Below, piece after piece: positions 54,201 to 63,965 of a DNA stretch of 64,000 nucleotides. The position numbers and the translations under genes are program-made. The notes below the pieces were generated by a model, which saw nothing but the letters and a program-made list of their open reading frames with translations, ran no database searches and was not told the DNA's origin. Numbering within the stretch: position 1 is the first letter of the stretch; each line of letters opens with the position of its first letter. The stretch comes from Escarpia spicata (Eukaryota; Annelida; Polychaeta; Sabellida; Siboglinidae), in NCBI GenBank assembly GCA_963995525.1, contig OZ023205.1, positions 40,477,379 to 40,541,378 of the forward strand, in the 5' to 3' direction.

Positions 54201-55015
54201 ATGCGTGGTACCCGCCTGTATATACGGTTTGCGGATGTTTGCAATGACAAAGACACAGGTCGAGAAACAGCAGATAGCATAAAGCAAAGGAGCTCGAAAA
54301 TTATGAAAATAAGAAAATGCGAGAGAGGAAGATGAAGGAACTGAGAAAAGAAACATTCATAAAAATGAAACTAGTGCGGAGCTGACTGAGGTGGGAAGGA
54401 CACAGGCAGAGAATGAAAGAGAAAAGACTGCCAAAAAGAGCATGGGAATATCATAGGATAAGGTGGCAGAAGGGTGGATAGGGTGGATAGGGTGGCAGAA
54501 GGGTGGATAGGGTGGCAGAAGAAGAAAAGTTAAGACAGAAAGACAATGGAAAGCGCAATATCCTTAGGACAGTTACGAACAGCAACGTTTCAAGCGGGAA
54601 AAGAAAAATCGTAAATATATAACAACACTGTTCTAATACCTGAATGCGTTTTGGTTACAAATGGTGACGGCGGGAAAGTCGACACGTTCTTGTCGTAACA
54701 TCGTTGTTCTCAGTCTGACTGGCCGGCTCGTGAAGTGGCTCACTAAAGATTTACATTGCCACACGAACAGCGACGTACTGGTCAGCACGATCGCGACCCA
54801 GATAATCCTGCAACAGACGAACGTGTCGGATGGGGTAGGCCTATACAAGCAGTTGAACCGTCGTTCTTGTATCGCTTCTTGCATCCTCTTCTAACGAAGC
54901 TGCCAAGCCATTAACACGTATGCAGACATGCGCTCACACGCATACGTAGGCTACATGTCCGCGCACACACACACTCACGCATGCACACACCGCAAACACA
55001 TACACACACGCACAG

Positions 55016-55083
<68 letters not shown>

Positions 55084-55449
55084 ACGATTCCATACAAAAA
55101 CCACCTGAAATTAAATTGTAGGCCTAATACATCGAATTTTTGAAATGTTACAAAAACAGTTTACATACGCCCTGGACTTGCAATGTTTTCGAATTATGAT
55201 ATACCCAAACTGTAATAACTCTCTCCCTCACCTGTGAGCGGTGTTGCTTGTCGGCTCAGCGACGTTTCGCAGCCCGTGAAATGTGGTAGTTTCACAGAAT
55301 GTCGCGAAGGCGCGACCACATTGCTTGTTCGGCTTGCTCGGCTTGCTCGGCTTGCTCGGCTTGCTCGGCTTGTTCGTCGCATCTGCAGCGTCACCGTGCT
55401 GCATCGACGTCGCCACCGACGGGCTGTCTGGTGCCTTGGATTTGTGCAT
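48076..55449 (-). CDS. DEG/ENaC/ASIC-family sodium channel with giant extracellular insert, whole gene
   Basis: Trimeric amiloride-sensitive-type cation channels have two transmembrane helices and a large Cys-rich extracellular domain; the ligand here is unknown. My nine-exon model joins 55449-55232, 54807-54640, 54135-53971, 53462-53344, 53187-53006, 52740-52581, 51092-49559, 49127-49036 and 48227-48076. All sites are GT/AG with matching phases; 2790 nt, 929 aa. Landmarks: His-Gly gating motif at 58-59 (ETTTFHGLRNVAE), TM1 from residue 74 (IIWVAIVLTSTSLFVW), FPAVTICN 117-124, CRWKGTPC, VCYTFN, PPPHGDC, ACYRKCITD, CPKACNVIRY (351-359), then about 480 residues before LELNIYMRDL, and DIGG...GAS (filter 891-893) in TM2. 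Normal family length is 500-700. The extra part is residues roughly 367-845. Expression and exact first acceptor are unproven. Confidence 0.9.
48228..49035. other. Channel intron 8; possible LINE-like tail
   Basis: A plus-strand open frame (48514-48795) is not recognised. A (GAA)n-like run cggaagaagaagaagaagcag near 48927-48947 resembles a LINE 3' tail, but no RT motif supports this. Confidence 0.35.
49036..49127 (-). CDS. Channel exon 8 (pre-TM2)
   Basis: 92 bp, acceptor ttttttcag, donor gtaagg. Encodes RNFLELNIYMRDLRVKEY, then KQLEAYTLIDLL, the conserved strand and linker leading into TM2. Confidence 0.92.
49559..51092 (-). CDS. Channel exon 7 (Cys-rich end plus novel extracellular insert)
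   Basis: 1534 bp in one exon, acceptor tgcctttcag, donor AG|gtaatg. It starts with the family's conserved segment (QYDTCVCPKACNVIRYKTS, MSYA) and then departs into about 480 residues with no similarity to known DEG/ENaC domains. The insert is rich in predicted helix (leucine, glutamate, lysine-rich heptad-like stretches such as LEEKLIVSKRALDNLDRV and ADRIVQQVDGVIDLLSRTVE). It contains eight N-x-S/T sequons (NKS, NIT, NLS, NQT, NET, NAS, NTT, NMS), as expected outside the cell, and only a few Cys (DCMRG, KFCNGF, FMCRY, NECANTG). It has no hydrophobic transmembrane segment by eye. Both edges are in frame with canonical flanking exons, so it belongs to the gene. Confidence 0.88.
51093..52580. 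other. Channel intron 6, nothing recognised
   Basis: Includes a short TA microsatellite near 51751-51768. No coding content supported. Confidence 0.45.
52581..52740 (-). CDS. Channel exon 6
   Basis: Acceptor gtttcag, donor G|gttagc. Encodes ETNLPPPHGDCVRNQKLFNF, then ERYSQAACYRKCITDFVVAT and CGCRDYYMPTFDR, the Cys-rich palm/thumb region of the family. Confidence 0.92.
53006..53187 (-). CDS. Channel exon 5
   Basis: Acceptor ttctgtag, donor AAAA|gtaagt. Encodes VTHGLQLVVNVEQYEYM, then GLKLVLHHQDDFPFVQDFG and VPAGMNTFVAVSVSK, matching the GL.L.L...Y and 'P...D.G..v..G..t.i.v..' blocks of DEG/ENaC proteins. Confidence 0.92.
53344..53462 (-). CDS. Channel exon 4
   Basis: Acceptor catttaag, donor ACTG|gtaaat. 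Encodes CRWKGTPCSHEDFQMTVTDA and GVCYTFNARIGANSMVNAT, the conserved 'C...G..C....F.......G.CytFN' signature. Confidence 0.92.
53971..54135 (-). CDS. Channel exon 3 (finger region)
   Basis: Acceptor acttgcag, donor GAG|gtaaat. Encodes LVSAAENGSFHWLDEMYTRI and onwards to HRKEDMLA, the variable finger domain between the FPAVTICN block and the CRWKG block. Phases agree with both neighbours. Confidence 0.85.
54465..54535. repeat. Purine-rich minisatellite in channel intron 2
   Basis: Short units ggtggcagaagggtggatag and ggtggatag repeat about four times within a long purine-biased stretch (54300-54560). Confidence 0.75.
54640..54807 (-). CDS. Channel exon 2 (TM1)
   Basis: Encodes TM1 (IIWVAIVLTSTSLFVWQC) and the conserved VDFPAVTICNQNAFR. 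I place the acceptor at cgtctgttgcag (5' edge 54807) because this puts TM1 about 14 residues after the His-Gly motif, as in ASICs. A second in-phase acceptor (cttgtatag, edge 54840) would add 11 residues. The ATG at 54884 could start a form lacking exon 1, and with it the His-Gly motif. Confidence 0.85.
54959..55081. repeat. (CA)n microsatellite
   Basis: Imperfect CA-rich tract from 54959, then a pure (AC)n run over 55019-55080, in channel intron 1. Confidence 0.95.
55232..55449 (-). CDS. Channel exon 1 (N-terminus with His-Gly motif)
   Basis: ATG 55449 is the first Met after an in-frame TGA upstream. The exon encodes 73 residues: a polar start (MHKSKAPDSPSVATSM), a repeat (NKPSKPSKPSKPSKPNK), then GRAFATFCETTTFHGLRNV with the gating His-Gly motif. 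The donor is ACAG|gtgagg, phase 2. Confidence 0.85.
55322..55375. repeat. 9-bp coding minisatellite (gcttgctcg)n
   Basis: Five near-perfect copies of ggcttgctc/gcttgctcg inside channel exon 1. A 9-bp period keeps the frame and writes (SKP)n in the cytosolic N-terminus. Confidence 0.92.
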
Positions 55450-55499
55450 CTCTTTCGCAGATCTGCTGCCAATTCATTCAATATTGATAAATACATGTA

Positions 55500-56074
55500 T
55501 CTATTTCCACATACGCAATGTCAAATAGCAAAACTTACACCAGTAGTAGAAAACACATAAAACTTACCTTTGAACTGTCACAGTCTATCTAACATTTCTA
55601 CCACTGGCGTCAAACACTAGAATAAGAAATTAAGAATGTTGGGCTGACCTGGGGCACAGCTGCAAAGATAGCCCAAGTCAGAGGGGTCTGGCGATATTCT
55701 GTGCGAGCCTTATGTGCCACACGACACGAAGAGGATAAGTAGTAAGTATTTCTAGGTCTTCATGCTGTGTTCTATGGCTCAACGAAAGTACGCTGTAAGC
55801 TATGCCTATGGGACCACTGATTGTGCACAGCGCAACGTCTACAGTCGTTCGATCGAGCTGACTTTGTTAGTTGATATGTCGTTCGTTTTCCTGTGTAAAG
55901 TGTGCGAATACTCGGAGATTCCAAAGTCTACTTTTAATCGAGCAAGCGACCACTTATATTGCTAGAATTTATATCATATTACATCTTCCTGTGTATTTCA
56001 ATTTCCACCAAAACAATCATTTGACCAGAATTCAATATATTAATAATTTCATAATTTACTCTGTGCATCTGGTC
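55500..56074. other. Upstream of the channel gene, no gene
   Basis: Candidate promoter side for the channel, no element recognised. From about 55980 the sequence resembles the outer flank of the 40.5-kb foldback. Confidence 0.4.
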
Positions 56075-56135
56075 TTATTCGCAAACGCATATTCTTTGCG
56101 CGCTTTTCGGTATGTCTAGGTATGACGTCAGAGGC
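55980..56135. repeat. Dispersed repeat shared with 40380-40560
   Basis: 'attcaatatattaataatttcat..ttactctgtgcatctgg...gcatattctttgcgcgcttttcggtatg' parallels 40455-40545 ('attcaatgaattagaaattccat..ttatgctgtgcatccgg...gcatatttttggtgcgctttttgggatg'). It meets the truncated end of the second Gypsy element. Confidence 0.65.
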
Positions 56136-56866
56136 GCGAATATCGTGCTAGATTCCAGTACTTTCAGGAGGGCTTCCTCCCTTGCTTTGAGTGTCTCACG
56201 CCAAGTCTCATGTGGTCTGTATTTGCCGGGGATAATCGGGATGAAATCGCGTGTCGGGCGGCCGAAGACACACATTGCCGGGGAGATCTTTGTGTCAGGG
56301 TCGGGTGTGTTGCGATATTGTAGTATCGCTATCTGCACAGCGTCAGTGTCCAGTTCTCCCTTCGGACCGGTGTTGTCGGTGATGAGTCGTTTCATCGTCT
56401 TCACCCCAATCTCTGCACGACAGTTGCTGTGGGGGAACTCCGGACCTCCGTCCGATGCGAGCTCTTCTGGCGTCCCGTACGTCACGAAGGCGCGACGTAA
56501 GTGGTTGATGAGGCCGGTGGCGCCACCTGTCGACTGCGATATGATTGGCCAGTTTGAGTATCTGTCCACCGTCACGAGGTAGTGTACGCCCCTGTGTATG
56601 AAGAAGTCCGAGCACACTGCCTGGAAGGAGTAAACGACCGGGATCGGTGGGATGGGCGGCGCTCCAGGTTGTGAGGGTGCCATCCGGTGGCAGTGTTCGC
56701 AATGTTTCCGAGTGGTGCTGATGTCGGCCGATATGCCTGGCCAGAACACAGAGGATTCTGCACGGGCGGTCATCATCGATACGCCCTGGTGGGCAGCGTG
56801 TAGGGTGCTCAGTACCTCACCGCGGAGTGAGGGCGGTATGATAACCCTGTCCTTGTATAGGATCAC
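56110..56866 (-). pseudogene. Integrase of the second Gypsy element
   Basis: A 263-codon stretch. It has an HHCC zinc finger (HAAHQGV ... CEHCHRM), the first catalytic Asp (CSDFFIHRGVHYLVTVDRYS), the second (ASDGGPEF) and a Glu in CRAEIGVKTMKRL. Only a few residues separate ASDGGPEF from PHSNCRAE, where the family normally has about 25-30 more, so the core has an in-frame deletion. The frame upstream ends in a stop at 56863. Confidence 0.82.
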
Positions 56867-57560
56867 TCCGATCTGATGTTTTCGGGGTACTGGTGATAGT
56901 CACGAATCGTCGCTGGCATCTCGATCTTCGAGTCGGGGATGCCGTCGGTTGCCATTTCCTCCAGTGTGTGCATATCGACGTCGCTGCTGGTAGCCTCCCT
57001 GACACGGTCCCATGTCACTGATCGCAATGATTCGAGGCCTGCGGCGCACCATGTCAGGTTGTCCTCCTCGACGTCGTCGTCGTCGTCGTCATCCGGTTCG
57101 ACTCGGATTAGGAGAGATAAGACGTTGGTGTGCATGCTGGATGGTAGGTGGTTCACTATGGCAGCATTGTCGTCTGGTAGGTTCATGAGTGATGGTAGCG
57201 CGGTGCCGACCGGCCTACGTGACATGGCATCTGCCGCCTTGTTCTTCATGCCTGGGACATGTGTGATGCGGAAGCGATAACGCAGGGTCTTCTCCTTGAG
57301 GTTCCTGAGGCGGGGGTTAGGTATGTCGTCAAGGGCTCTGTCCGCAAGGAGTTTCAGCAGCGGCTTATGATCTACCGCTACGATCAAGTTCTCGCAACCC
57401 AGCACGAAGTAGCGCGCCTTGTCCAAGGCGTCCGCGACTGCGAGGGCCTCGCCCTCTATGGGCGCGTACCTGGATTCTGCTGCGTGTGTAAACCTGCTGC
57501 CGACCAGGGTTATTTTCCACCCGTCGTTGCAGCAGAAGGGTCTGATTGGTGAGCATCGGC
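56863..57560 (-). pseudogene. RNase H region of the second Gypsy element
   Basis: Contains DKARYFVLGCENLIVAVDHK, PLLKLL, RYRFRITHVPGMKNKAADAM and SRRPVG, the RNase H tail and 'ADAmSR' linker. Upstream, RNase H sequence is read in a second frame to about 57560. It is shifted relative to the main gag-pol frame, whose stop lies at 57599-57601. Confidence 0.82.
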
Positions 57561-57598
57561 AGTGCTTTTGAAATAGCCAGAATCCAATGCCCTCCTTC

Positions 57599-60253
57599 TC
57601 AGTCTATGGCGATGCATGTAGGCTTGGTCTTGTCAAAGATGCGGACGCCGCGCTCGATTTCTTGAACGATCACGTCCTTCGACTCGCGGAATATGTCCTC
57701 TAACTCCGGGGACCACGTGAAGCGTTCTCCATTTTTCAGGAGCTTCCGGAACGGATGCATTCGTTCGGCCATGCTGAACGCGTAGGCCACTTGATTGACC
57801 AGCCCGAACCACGATCTGACGTCGGTGATGTTACGCGGTTGTGGGAAATCGCGGATCGCCTCCAGGTAGCGGCTGCATGGTCGCACGTCAGTCATGGTGA
57901 TCGTGAAGCCTGCAAAGTCCGCTGTGGGTGCGCTGAAGACGAACTTCTCCGGGTTGAGGATGATTCCATTCCGGCCACATATATCCAGCCATTGGACCGC
58001 CTGGAAGTAGCTCTCCTCGATCGTATCTGACCATAGTAGCGTGTCGTCCACGCACTTGGTCTTGTCACCAATGTCCGCGACGATCTCGTCGTATCGTCGT
58101 GTATAACCATCTCCTGACGCTATATACCCTTGTGGAGCCGATAGGTACCGGTAGCGTCCCCATGGAGTGATGAAGGTCGTCTTGTGGCGGTCGTCCTCGT
58201 GTAGAGGGACACTGTGGTAGCCGTTCCATGCGTCGAATACGGTCTTGCGTTTCCCGTTAGGTATGCGTCTCGCCTGGTGGAACGGGGATTGGGTGTGGTG
58301 GGTTTCGCGGAACGCATGTTTGTTCAAGGCCTGGAAGTCGATGGTGCGTCGCGGCTTGCCGTTCTTTTTCGCGCAGATTACCATGCGGTGACACCATGTC
58401 ACCGGCGTACCGATGGGTACTTCCTCTAACACGCTGAGACGAACGTCCTGGTCAAGGCCTGCTTTTACCTCGTCTTGCCAGTGTATGGCCACGGGGATGG
58501 GAGTTTGATGGGCAACCGGCGTCGCATCCTCATCGAGTATAAGACGTAGCGGCGGGCCAGTCATTCTCTGTAAGGGCTGGTGCGGGCACGTATTGAAAGT
58601 GCTCTGAGCGTATATTCTGAGTAAGTGTTTCTGTAAGGTTTCTTTGTTAGCCTCGGTCGCCGGCATGGGGAGTATGGTCGGCTTGGTCGGCGGCTCTGCA
58701 CGTCGCGGGCAGTCACACAATTCAGAGGTCGCCAGGTTGACCTCCCCGAGTGTTGGGAACTTGTCCGAGATCATGCCCAGGTCCACGGAAGCTGCGCGGG
58801 AGAGGAATATGCGGTCCGAGGTGTCTGTCACGTACGCGATTTGGCGCGTCTCCAATCTCCGAGTGCCACTGTTACCGGCGAATCTGACCACCACAGCTCC
58901 GAGAATACGAATTCCCTTGTTGTTCGCAGCCTTCATAGTCATGGATACGGGTATGAAGTCCTTGGTACTCAGGCCCATTTGTTGGGTGACTCCAATGCCG
59001 ACCAGGCAGCTCTGACAGCCCGTGTCGGCCATGACAGGCAGGGATACTGCGCGGGTGCGTTTCAGGAGGTCAAAACCCAGCGCTTTGTAATCTTCGCGCT
59101 CGTTTGTAAGAGTGAGGTTGATGTACGGCTGCGGGTTGGACGCGCGTTTCGTCCATTTATCGCACATATCATCGTACAGATGGTGAGCGAGGGGGAGTGT
59201 GCGTAACCCGTCGTCCGCGCTGTCCATGGTGACCGTGCATAGCTCGACGAAGGCTGCCGTTTGCTCGTCATACAGCTCGTCTGTCTCCTCAGATGGGGGC
59301 TTAGTCGGTCGTCCGCTCAGGCACGCCTTGTCGAGGTGATTCTGGCAGCCACACTTCTGGCACTTTTTACCATACGCGGGGCACTCGGTGCGTCTGGTGT
59401 GCCACAGGGGCGTCTTGCCGTGACCCACCTCGCCGCAGTAGATGCACACCCCTTTGGGCTTCCCTTTCGGTTTCTCCGGCCTGGCTCCTCCCCTGTTGCG
59501 GACGTTCTGCTGTTTCCCCCGCCGATACGAGCTGCTGATCGCATCCGTTTTCTGAGGGTCGAGTAGACGCGATGCCGAGCGTTTTCCAGACTCCTTGGCC
59601 TCGATATACTCAATCATATCCTTTAATGGCATGTCCTGGTTCTTTTCACCGAGCAGATCAAGTTGTATCTCTTGGTCTGCGATGCCGCGGGCAATCACAT
59701 TGCGTATAATCTCTTCTGTGAAGTCGTTGACTTGATCGCACTCCGTCTTAGTGCACTTCATCTCGTACTTGCATGTGTCCGCCTGCCCCTTGATACGGGC
59801 GTAGAACGACCGGATGGGCTCCTCGTGTCCCTGCCGCATGTTAGACAGGGCTACCCGAGCTACCATAGTGTTCTCCGCCTTCATGGCGGTGAGGACGTCT
59901 TTTTCGTCACTGCTCATTAGGCTCTTGCCCGCTGCGCGAGTGAGGTCTTTTCTCAACTCCTCCTCGCAGCATTCCAGTAGTTGTGCGATTATGTCGGGTC
60001 CAACAAGTTTAGTACCCGTCTTGTACTCACCCCAGCGGGTTATGAAGTATGACCAGGCCTCGCCCGTCCCGGCCAGTGCTACGGAAGGACGCTTGAGTTT
60101 CTCCATCTTCGCATTCGCGCCCAGCGCCCGGGGGACTGCGACGTGCACAGTGGCGTGTACACTCAGCATAGCAGCCACCACTGCCGCCTCTGCGTGCGTA
60201 GCCGTATAGTCACAATCCTCGATCGGACACTCAACGTTCACAGGCGCCATCAA
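57599..60253 (-). pseudogene. gag-protease-RT polyprotein of the second Gypsy element
   Basis: 884 codons open from ATG 60253. An N-terminal finger-like pattern C9-x4-C14-x18-H33-x3-H37 precedes gag (WSYFITRWGEYKTGTKL, EEPIRSFYARIKGQ). Two Cys/His knuckles follow (CIYCGEVGHG; CQKCGCQNHLDKAC is a perfect CCHC). The protease has ADTGCQSC. RT has RTIDFQALNKHAFRETHHTQ, FDAWNGYHSVPLHEDD, FITPWGRYRY and the catalytic KCVDDTLLW (Cys in the usual Tyr position). It ends at a TGA in the early RNase H, where the following frame is displaced by a small deletion. The polyprotein is thus intact up to the RT thumb but cut before RNase H. Confidence 0.88.
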
Positions 60254-61800
60254 GTTGTTTAGTTATAAATAAGAACAGAGTTCCATTTGTTCAGTCACTT
60301 TACTAAAGAGAAAGCGTGAAATGACAATAACTAAACAAGTATTGAACAGGTTGAAATGCGAGTGTGTAATGGTTCCGTTTCTAGTAGCGCATGCGCACTG
60401 GTATAAGGGACCGGTTATTATGCGGGAGCACGGGACCGGTTATAATGTTCTCTAACTATACTTGTAACGGTGGTTACAAGTTAATTAAATGGATGATTAA
60501 TACACCTAATTTACGATATATATGTAATAACATTTTAATGACTTTTATTTGCTTGTTATTGAATATTTTAATTTTCGTATGCATCGTGACACATGATAGT
60601 TAATATCTAAGCTGTAAATATGATGTGTTTATCGTCAATTTAACTTTACGAACATACAAACTTAGGCGGACTTGCAATCCGGCTACTAGGGGCACCACCG
60701 CTCAGCAGTGGGACAATGCTATTCAATAGGAGATGCTAGTGACTGACAGATCTTATTCTTAAAACGTCTGCTTTTACCATAATCATACCCTTTGGTGTTA
60801 TTTTTATACTCGAGAAAATGCAAAATATGTGTAGCAATGACCTGTGTGTAGCTATTTTTCTTTTGCCATTTTGAAGGTCGTAGAATGACCGGACAAGGTG
60901 TCAAACACCAAAATTGGATTCGGCACCCTCAAATTATGTTTAAACTGTGGTCTGTTCACGTTTCCCAAAAATGCCTCTAGAAGTTTGATTTTCTAAAAAT
61001 GTCTATATGTAAGTCGCTGTACGCCACAAGTCTCCCAGAAGACCAACATTCTTATATTTCACTTATGTCTCTATGGGCCAGGTTGCCTTTCTCTCATCCC
61101 TATGTCCTAATGGCATGGCTTCACATTATCTCCGACCTTCGTCATTTTAGACAAACAACGAGTATATCTGCGAGCGCGCTATGACATTTATGTAATGATC
61201 CTGTGTGTTTTCTAACATTTCTAACAGTTGGTAAATATTACTATCACGACCGTAAACTACCATGGCATCCCGTCACGTGACCGGCATTGTTGCTAGTAAT
61301 ACCAACTCAATTAGTTTCCCATCGTGATGATTGCCTTGTGGTTTTAGCGACGTGACATTTTAGCAACGACCTATGAAAGTCAGGAAAAGGTCGTCGCGAA
61401 AGGTCGTTCTTTTGTTTGACTCCATTGAGCTAATTGAATCTACTGCATGCGACACGCGTTTTTGTGAACGTTAATAGGTTAGGCGACATAGTAAAAATTT
61501 ATTATTTAAGACATTTGTGGATTATAATGGCAATAGCTCGTTTCTCCTGGACAAACTGCGACATTAGCAGGTCTACGTGAACAAATATCTGTGAGCCCTT
61601 CCCGTGGTTTCTTTTCAACAACACCCCACAACAATATTTAGCTTCTCCCCAAACGTCCTTCCGTTTTCAACGTCTACGTATAATGTGGATATACAAATAG
61701 TCTGTTAATAAATACCGCTAGTATAGTTTGTTGTATTGTAAAGTAAAATATAAATCTCGATCAAACATTTGGTTGTGTGTGTGCGCACACACACGTGTGG
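60254..61800. other. Intergenic, nothing recognised; short palindrome at 60461
   Basis: The first 200 bp may be leader or LTR remnant of the Gypsy element (gggaccggttat is repeated at 60408 and 60432). A 20-bp perfect palindrome-like inverted repeat, cttgtaacggtggttacaag, lies at 60461-60480. No gene. Confidence 0.45.
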
Positions 61801-61828
61801 TTTCATTCATCCGCCCTCTGTTCATTCT

Positions 61829-61831
61829 CTC

Positions 61832-61922
<91 letters not shown>

Positions 61923-61925
61923 GTC

Positions 61926-61999
<74 letters not shown>
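61829..61999. repeat. (CTGT)n followed by (CT)n microsatellite
   Basis: About 20 CTGT units to 61909, then CT repeats with a few G interruptions to 61998. Flanked by CA/GT-rich tracts at 61775-61797 and 62068-62125. Confidence 0.96.
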
Positions 62000-62001
<2 letters not shown>

Positions 62002-62117
62002 GCGCACAGACACGCACGCACCCGAGGGCAATCACACACATTATAACCTGGAGTTGCTACTGACTGGTTCGTGTGCGTGCGTGTGTGCGTCTGTGCGTGT
62101 GTGCGTGCGTGCGTGCG

Positions 62118-62197
62118 CGTGTGTTATCTAATCTATATTAATCTGCGTGTGTTATCTAATCTATATTAATCTGTTATCTAATCTATATTATCTAAGG
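62118..62197. repeat. Three short copies of gttatctaatctatattaatct
   Basis: Copies near 62122, 62149 and 62172, the last two directly adjacent and the last truncated to 'tatctaag'. Confidence 0.85.
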
Positions 62198-62760
62198 CTA
62201 TATTTGGCGGAGATAGATCGTAGAAATTGGTGGTGTAAAAAAGTGGATAAACAAGTGGAATTACTGATTGATAAGTATTATTTTTGCCTTAATATCATTC
62301 ATAAAGTTGCAATAAACATATATTGAGTAGCAGTTGTGCTTAAAGTTAGTTAGTTAAAGTATTTTAGAACACCTTAGTATAGTGAGTGATAATAGGGTAA
62401 CTCACTTAGGCGGCTTAGCCTTCGAAAAGTTGTAAACAAGATTTAACAAACCTGATTATGTGGTAGAATATATAGGAGATAAAGTAACAACCATCAAACT
62501 ACTTACATAAGATAATATCTGTGTAAGCCAGTACTTGCTATATATTTTGGTTAGGTAGCATTGTTGTTAAAATTAAGCAAGGGCGATAGTCGGGCGGCGT
62601 AACCTAAATAAATAAAGCAGCCTAACATAACGTAATTGATTGTATTTAAATTAGGTCACTACCGGTGATGTTAACGTTCGTGTTAGGATAAATAGTCGGC
62701 TGTGTAATTGAAATTTGTAACCTAAAGTGTGCTGTAGTACACAGGAAACAGTCTTTATAA
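62198..62760. other. Intergenic, nothing recognised
   Basis: AT-rich, no open frame of note. Confidence 0.45.
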
Positions 62761-62763
62761 AGA

Positions 62764-62830
62764 CTAAGTTAGTTAAGTTAGTCTTTGTCAAAAAGCTAGT
62801 TAGTTAAGTTAGTCTTTGTCAAAAAGCTTT
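62764..62830. repeat. 36-bp direct duplication at the LINE 5' edge
   Basis: 'agttagttaagttagtctttgtcaaaaagct' occurs twice in tandem. The second copy runs straight into the LINE coding sequence (aaaaagcttttgacaaag). Confidence 0.85.
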
Positions 62831-63965
62831 TGACAAAGTACCACATCAAAGATTACTGCTTAAACTAAAGGCCCATGGCATAGGAAATGGTATAATAAAC
62901 TGGATAGAACAATGGCTGATTGACAGAAGACAACGTGTAGTAGTTGATGGGGAGGCTTCAAACTGGAAATCGGTATTGAGTGGGGTACCACAGGGATCAG
63001 TTTTAGGTCCTATATTATTCTTAATATACATCAACGATTTGGATGATGAAATAACAAGCAAGGTGTTGAAATTTGCGGATGATACAAAAGTGTTTAGAAG
63101 GATTAAAAGTGATGGAGATAGACAGCATTTACAAGATGATCTTGACAGGTTGATCAAATGGTCTGAAAAGTGGCAAATGATGTTCAATTTTGGGAAATGT
63201 AAATGCCTCCACATAGGACAAGGGAACGAAGAGGTAGAATATACAATGGGGTTACTGTACTAAGTACTACTATAAAAGAAAAGGACTTAGGGTTAACCGT
63301 TAGTGCTGATATGAAGATTTCAGAGCAGTGCGGAATTGCAGCTTCAAAGGGAAATCAAATCCTTGGATTAATTAGGCGAAACATAACGTATAAGGAAAAA
63401 GAGCTAATAATACCGCTGTACAAAACAATAGTTAGGCCTCATTTAAAATATTGTATTCAAGCGTGGAGGCCATATCGCAGGAAGGACATAGATATGCTAG
63501 AAAGAGTGCAGAGGAGAGCAACTAAAATGATACAAAATCTGAGGGATCTTAGTTATGAAATACGCCTAACAAAAATCGGTTTAACAACACTAGAGACCAG
63601 GAGATTGAGAGGAGATCAGATAGAAGTGTTTAAAATATTGAAGGGTTATGAAAATATTGATAGAAATATGTTTTTTCTCAGTTAAGAAAGATAGAAGGAC
63701 TAGAGGACATGATCTTGCATTAGCAAAGGAGCAGAGTAGATTGGATATAAGAAAGTTTTCATTTTCACAAAGGACTGTAAATGAATGGAACAGATTACCT
63801 GCTAATTGTGTGGGTGCTAGTAGCGTGAATATGTTTAAAAATAAAATCGACACATACCTCAGACGGGCGGGATACACATAGATAAAAAGGTCGGACTCTC
63901 GATAAGCCAAGGGCTTCCTTGTCCACCTGCTACCTAGAGTTAATTCTCTGGGTGGCAATCTGGTT
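62815..63965 (+). pseudogene. 5'-truncated CR1/Jockey-type LINE reverse transcriptase
   Basis: Begins mid-RT with AFDKVPHQRLLLKLKAHGIG, then SGVPQGSVLGPILFLIYIND, the catalytic KFADDTKVFRR, WQMMFNFGKCKCLHIG, a frame change near 63215-63260, EKDLGLTVSADMKISEQC, YKTIVRPHLKYCIQAWRP, DIDMLERVQRRATKMIQNL and LETRRLRGDQIEVFKILKGY. After a second frame change near 63685 come GHDLALAKEQSRLDIRKFSF, SQRTVNEWNRLPANCVGASS and VNMFKNKIDTYLRR, with a stop near 63880. The 3' end shows 'gttaaatcttgttaaatct', a likely tail repeat. The catalytic F-A-D-D is intact; two frameshifts and 5' truncation make it dead. Clade assignment is from memory. Confidence 0.9.

Larger units (their letters stand above)
56110..60253 (-). 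mobile_element. Second Ty3/Gypsy-type element, LTRs not found, frameshifted
   Basis: A gag-pol body on the minus strand, about 4.1 kb, with long open stretches but at least two frame breaks and an integrase deletion. No direct-repeat pair was found outside it; its 3' end meets an unrelated dispersed repeat. It belongs to a gag-with-zinc-finger lineage different from the element at 12.8-17.2 kb. Confidence 0.85.

Noticed and set aside
54911..55143. Cys/Val and Thr/His repeat ORFs
   Set aside because: Translations of the CA microsatellite.
60660..60720. tRNA-like sequence (aggcggacttgcaatccgg...)
   Set aside because: No cloverleaf or B-box could be formed on either strand.
61718..62131. Ser/Leu/Cys-rich and Arg/Glu-rich ORFs
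   Set aside because: Translations of CTGT and CT microsatellites.
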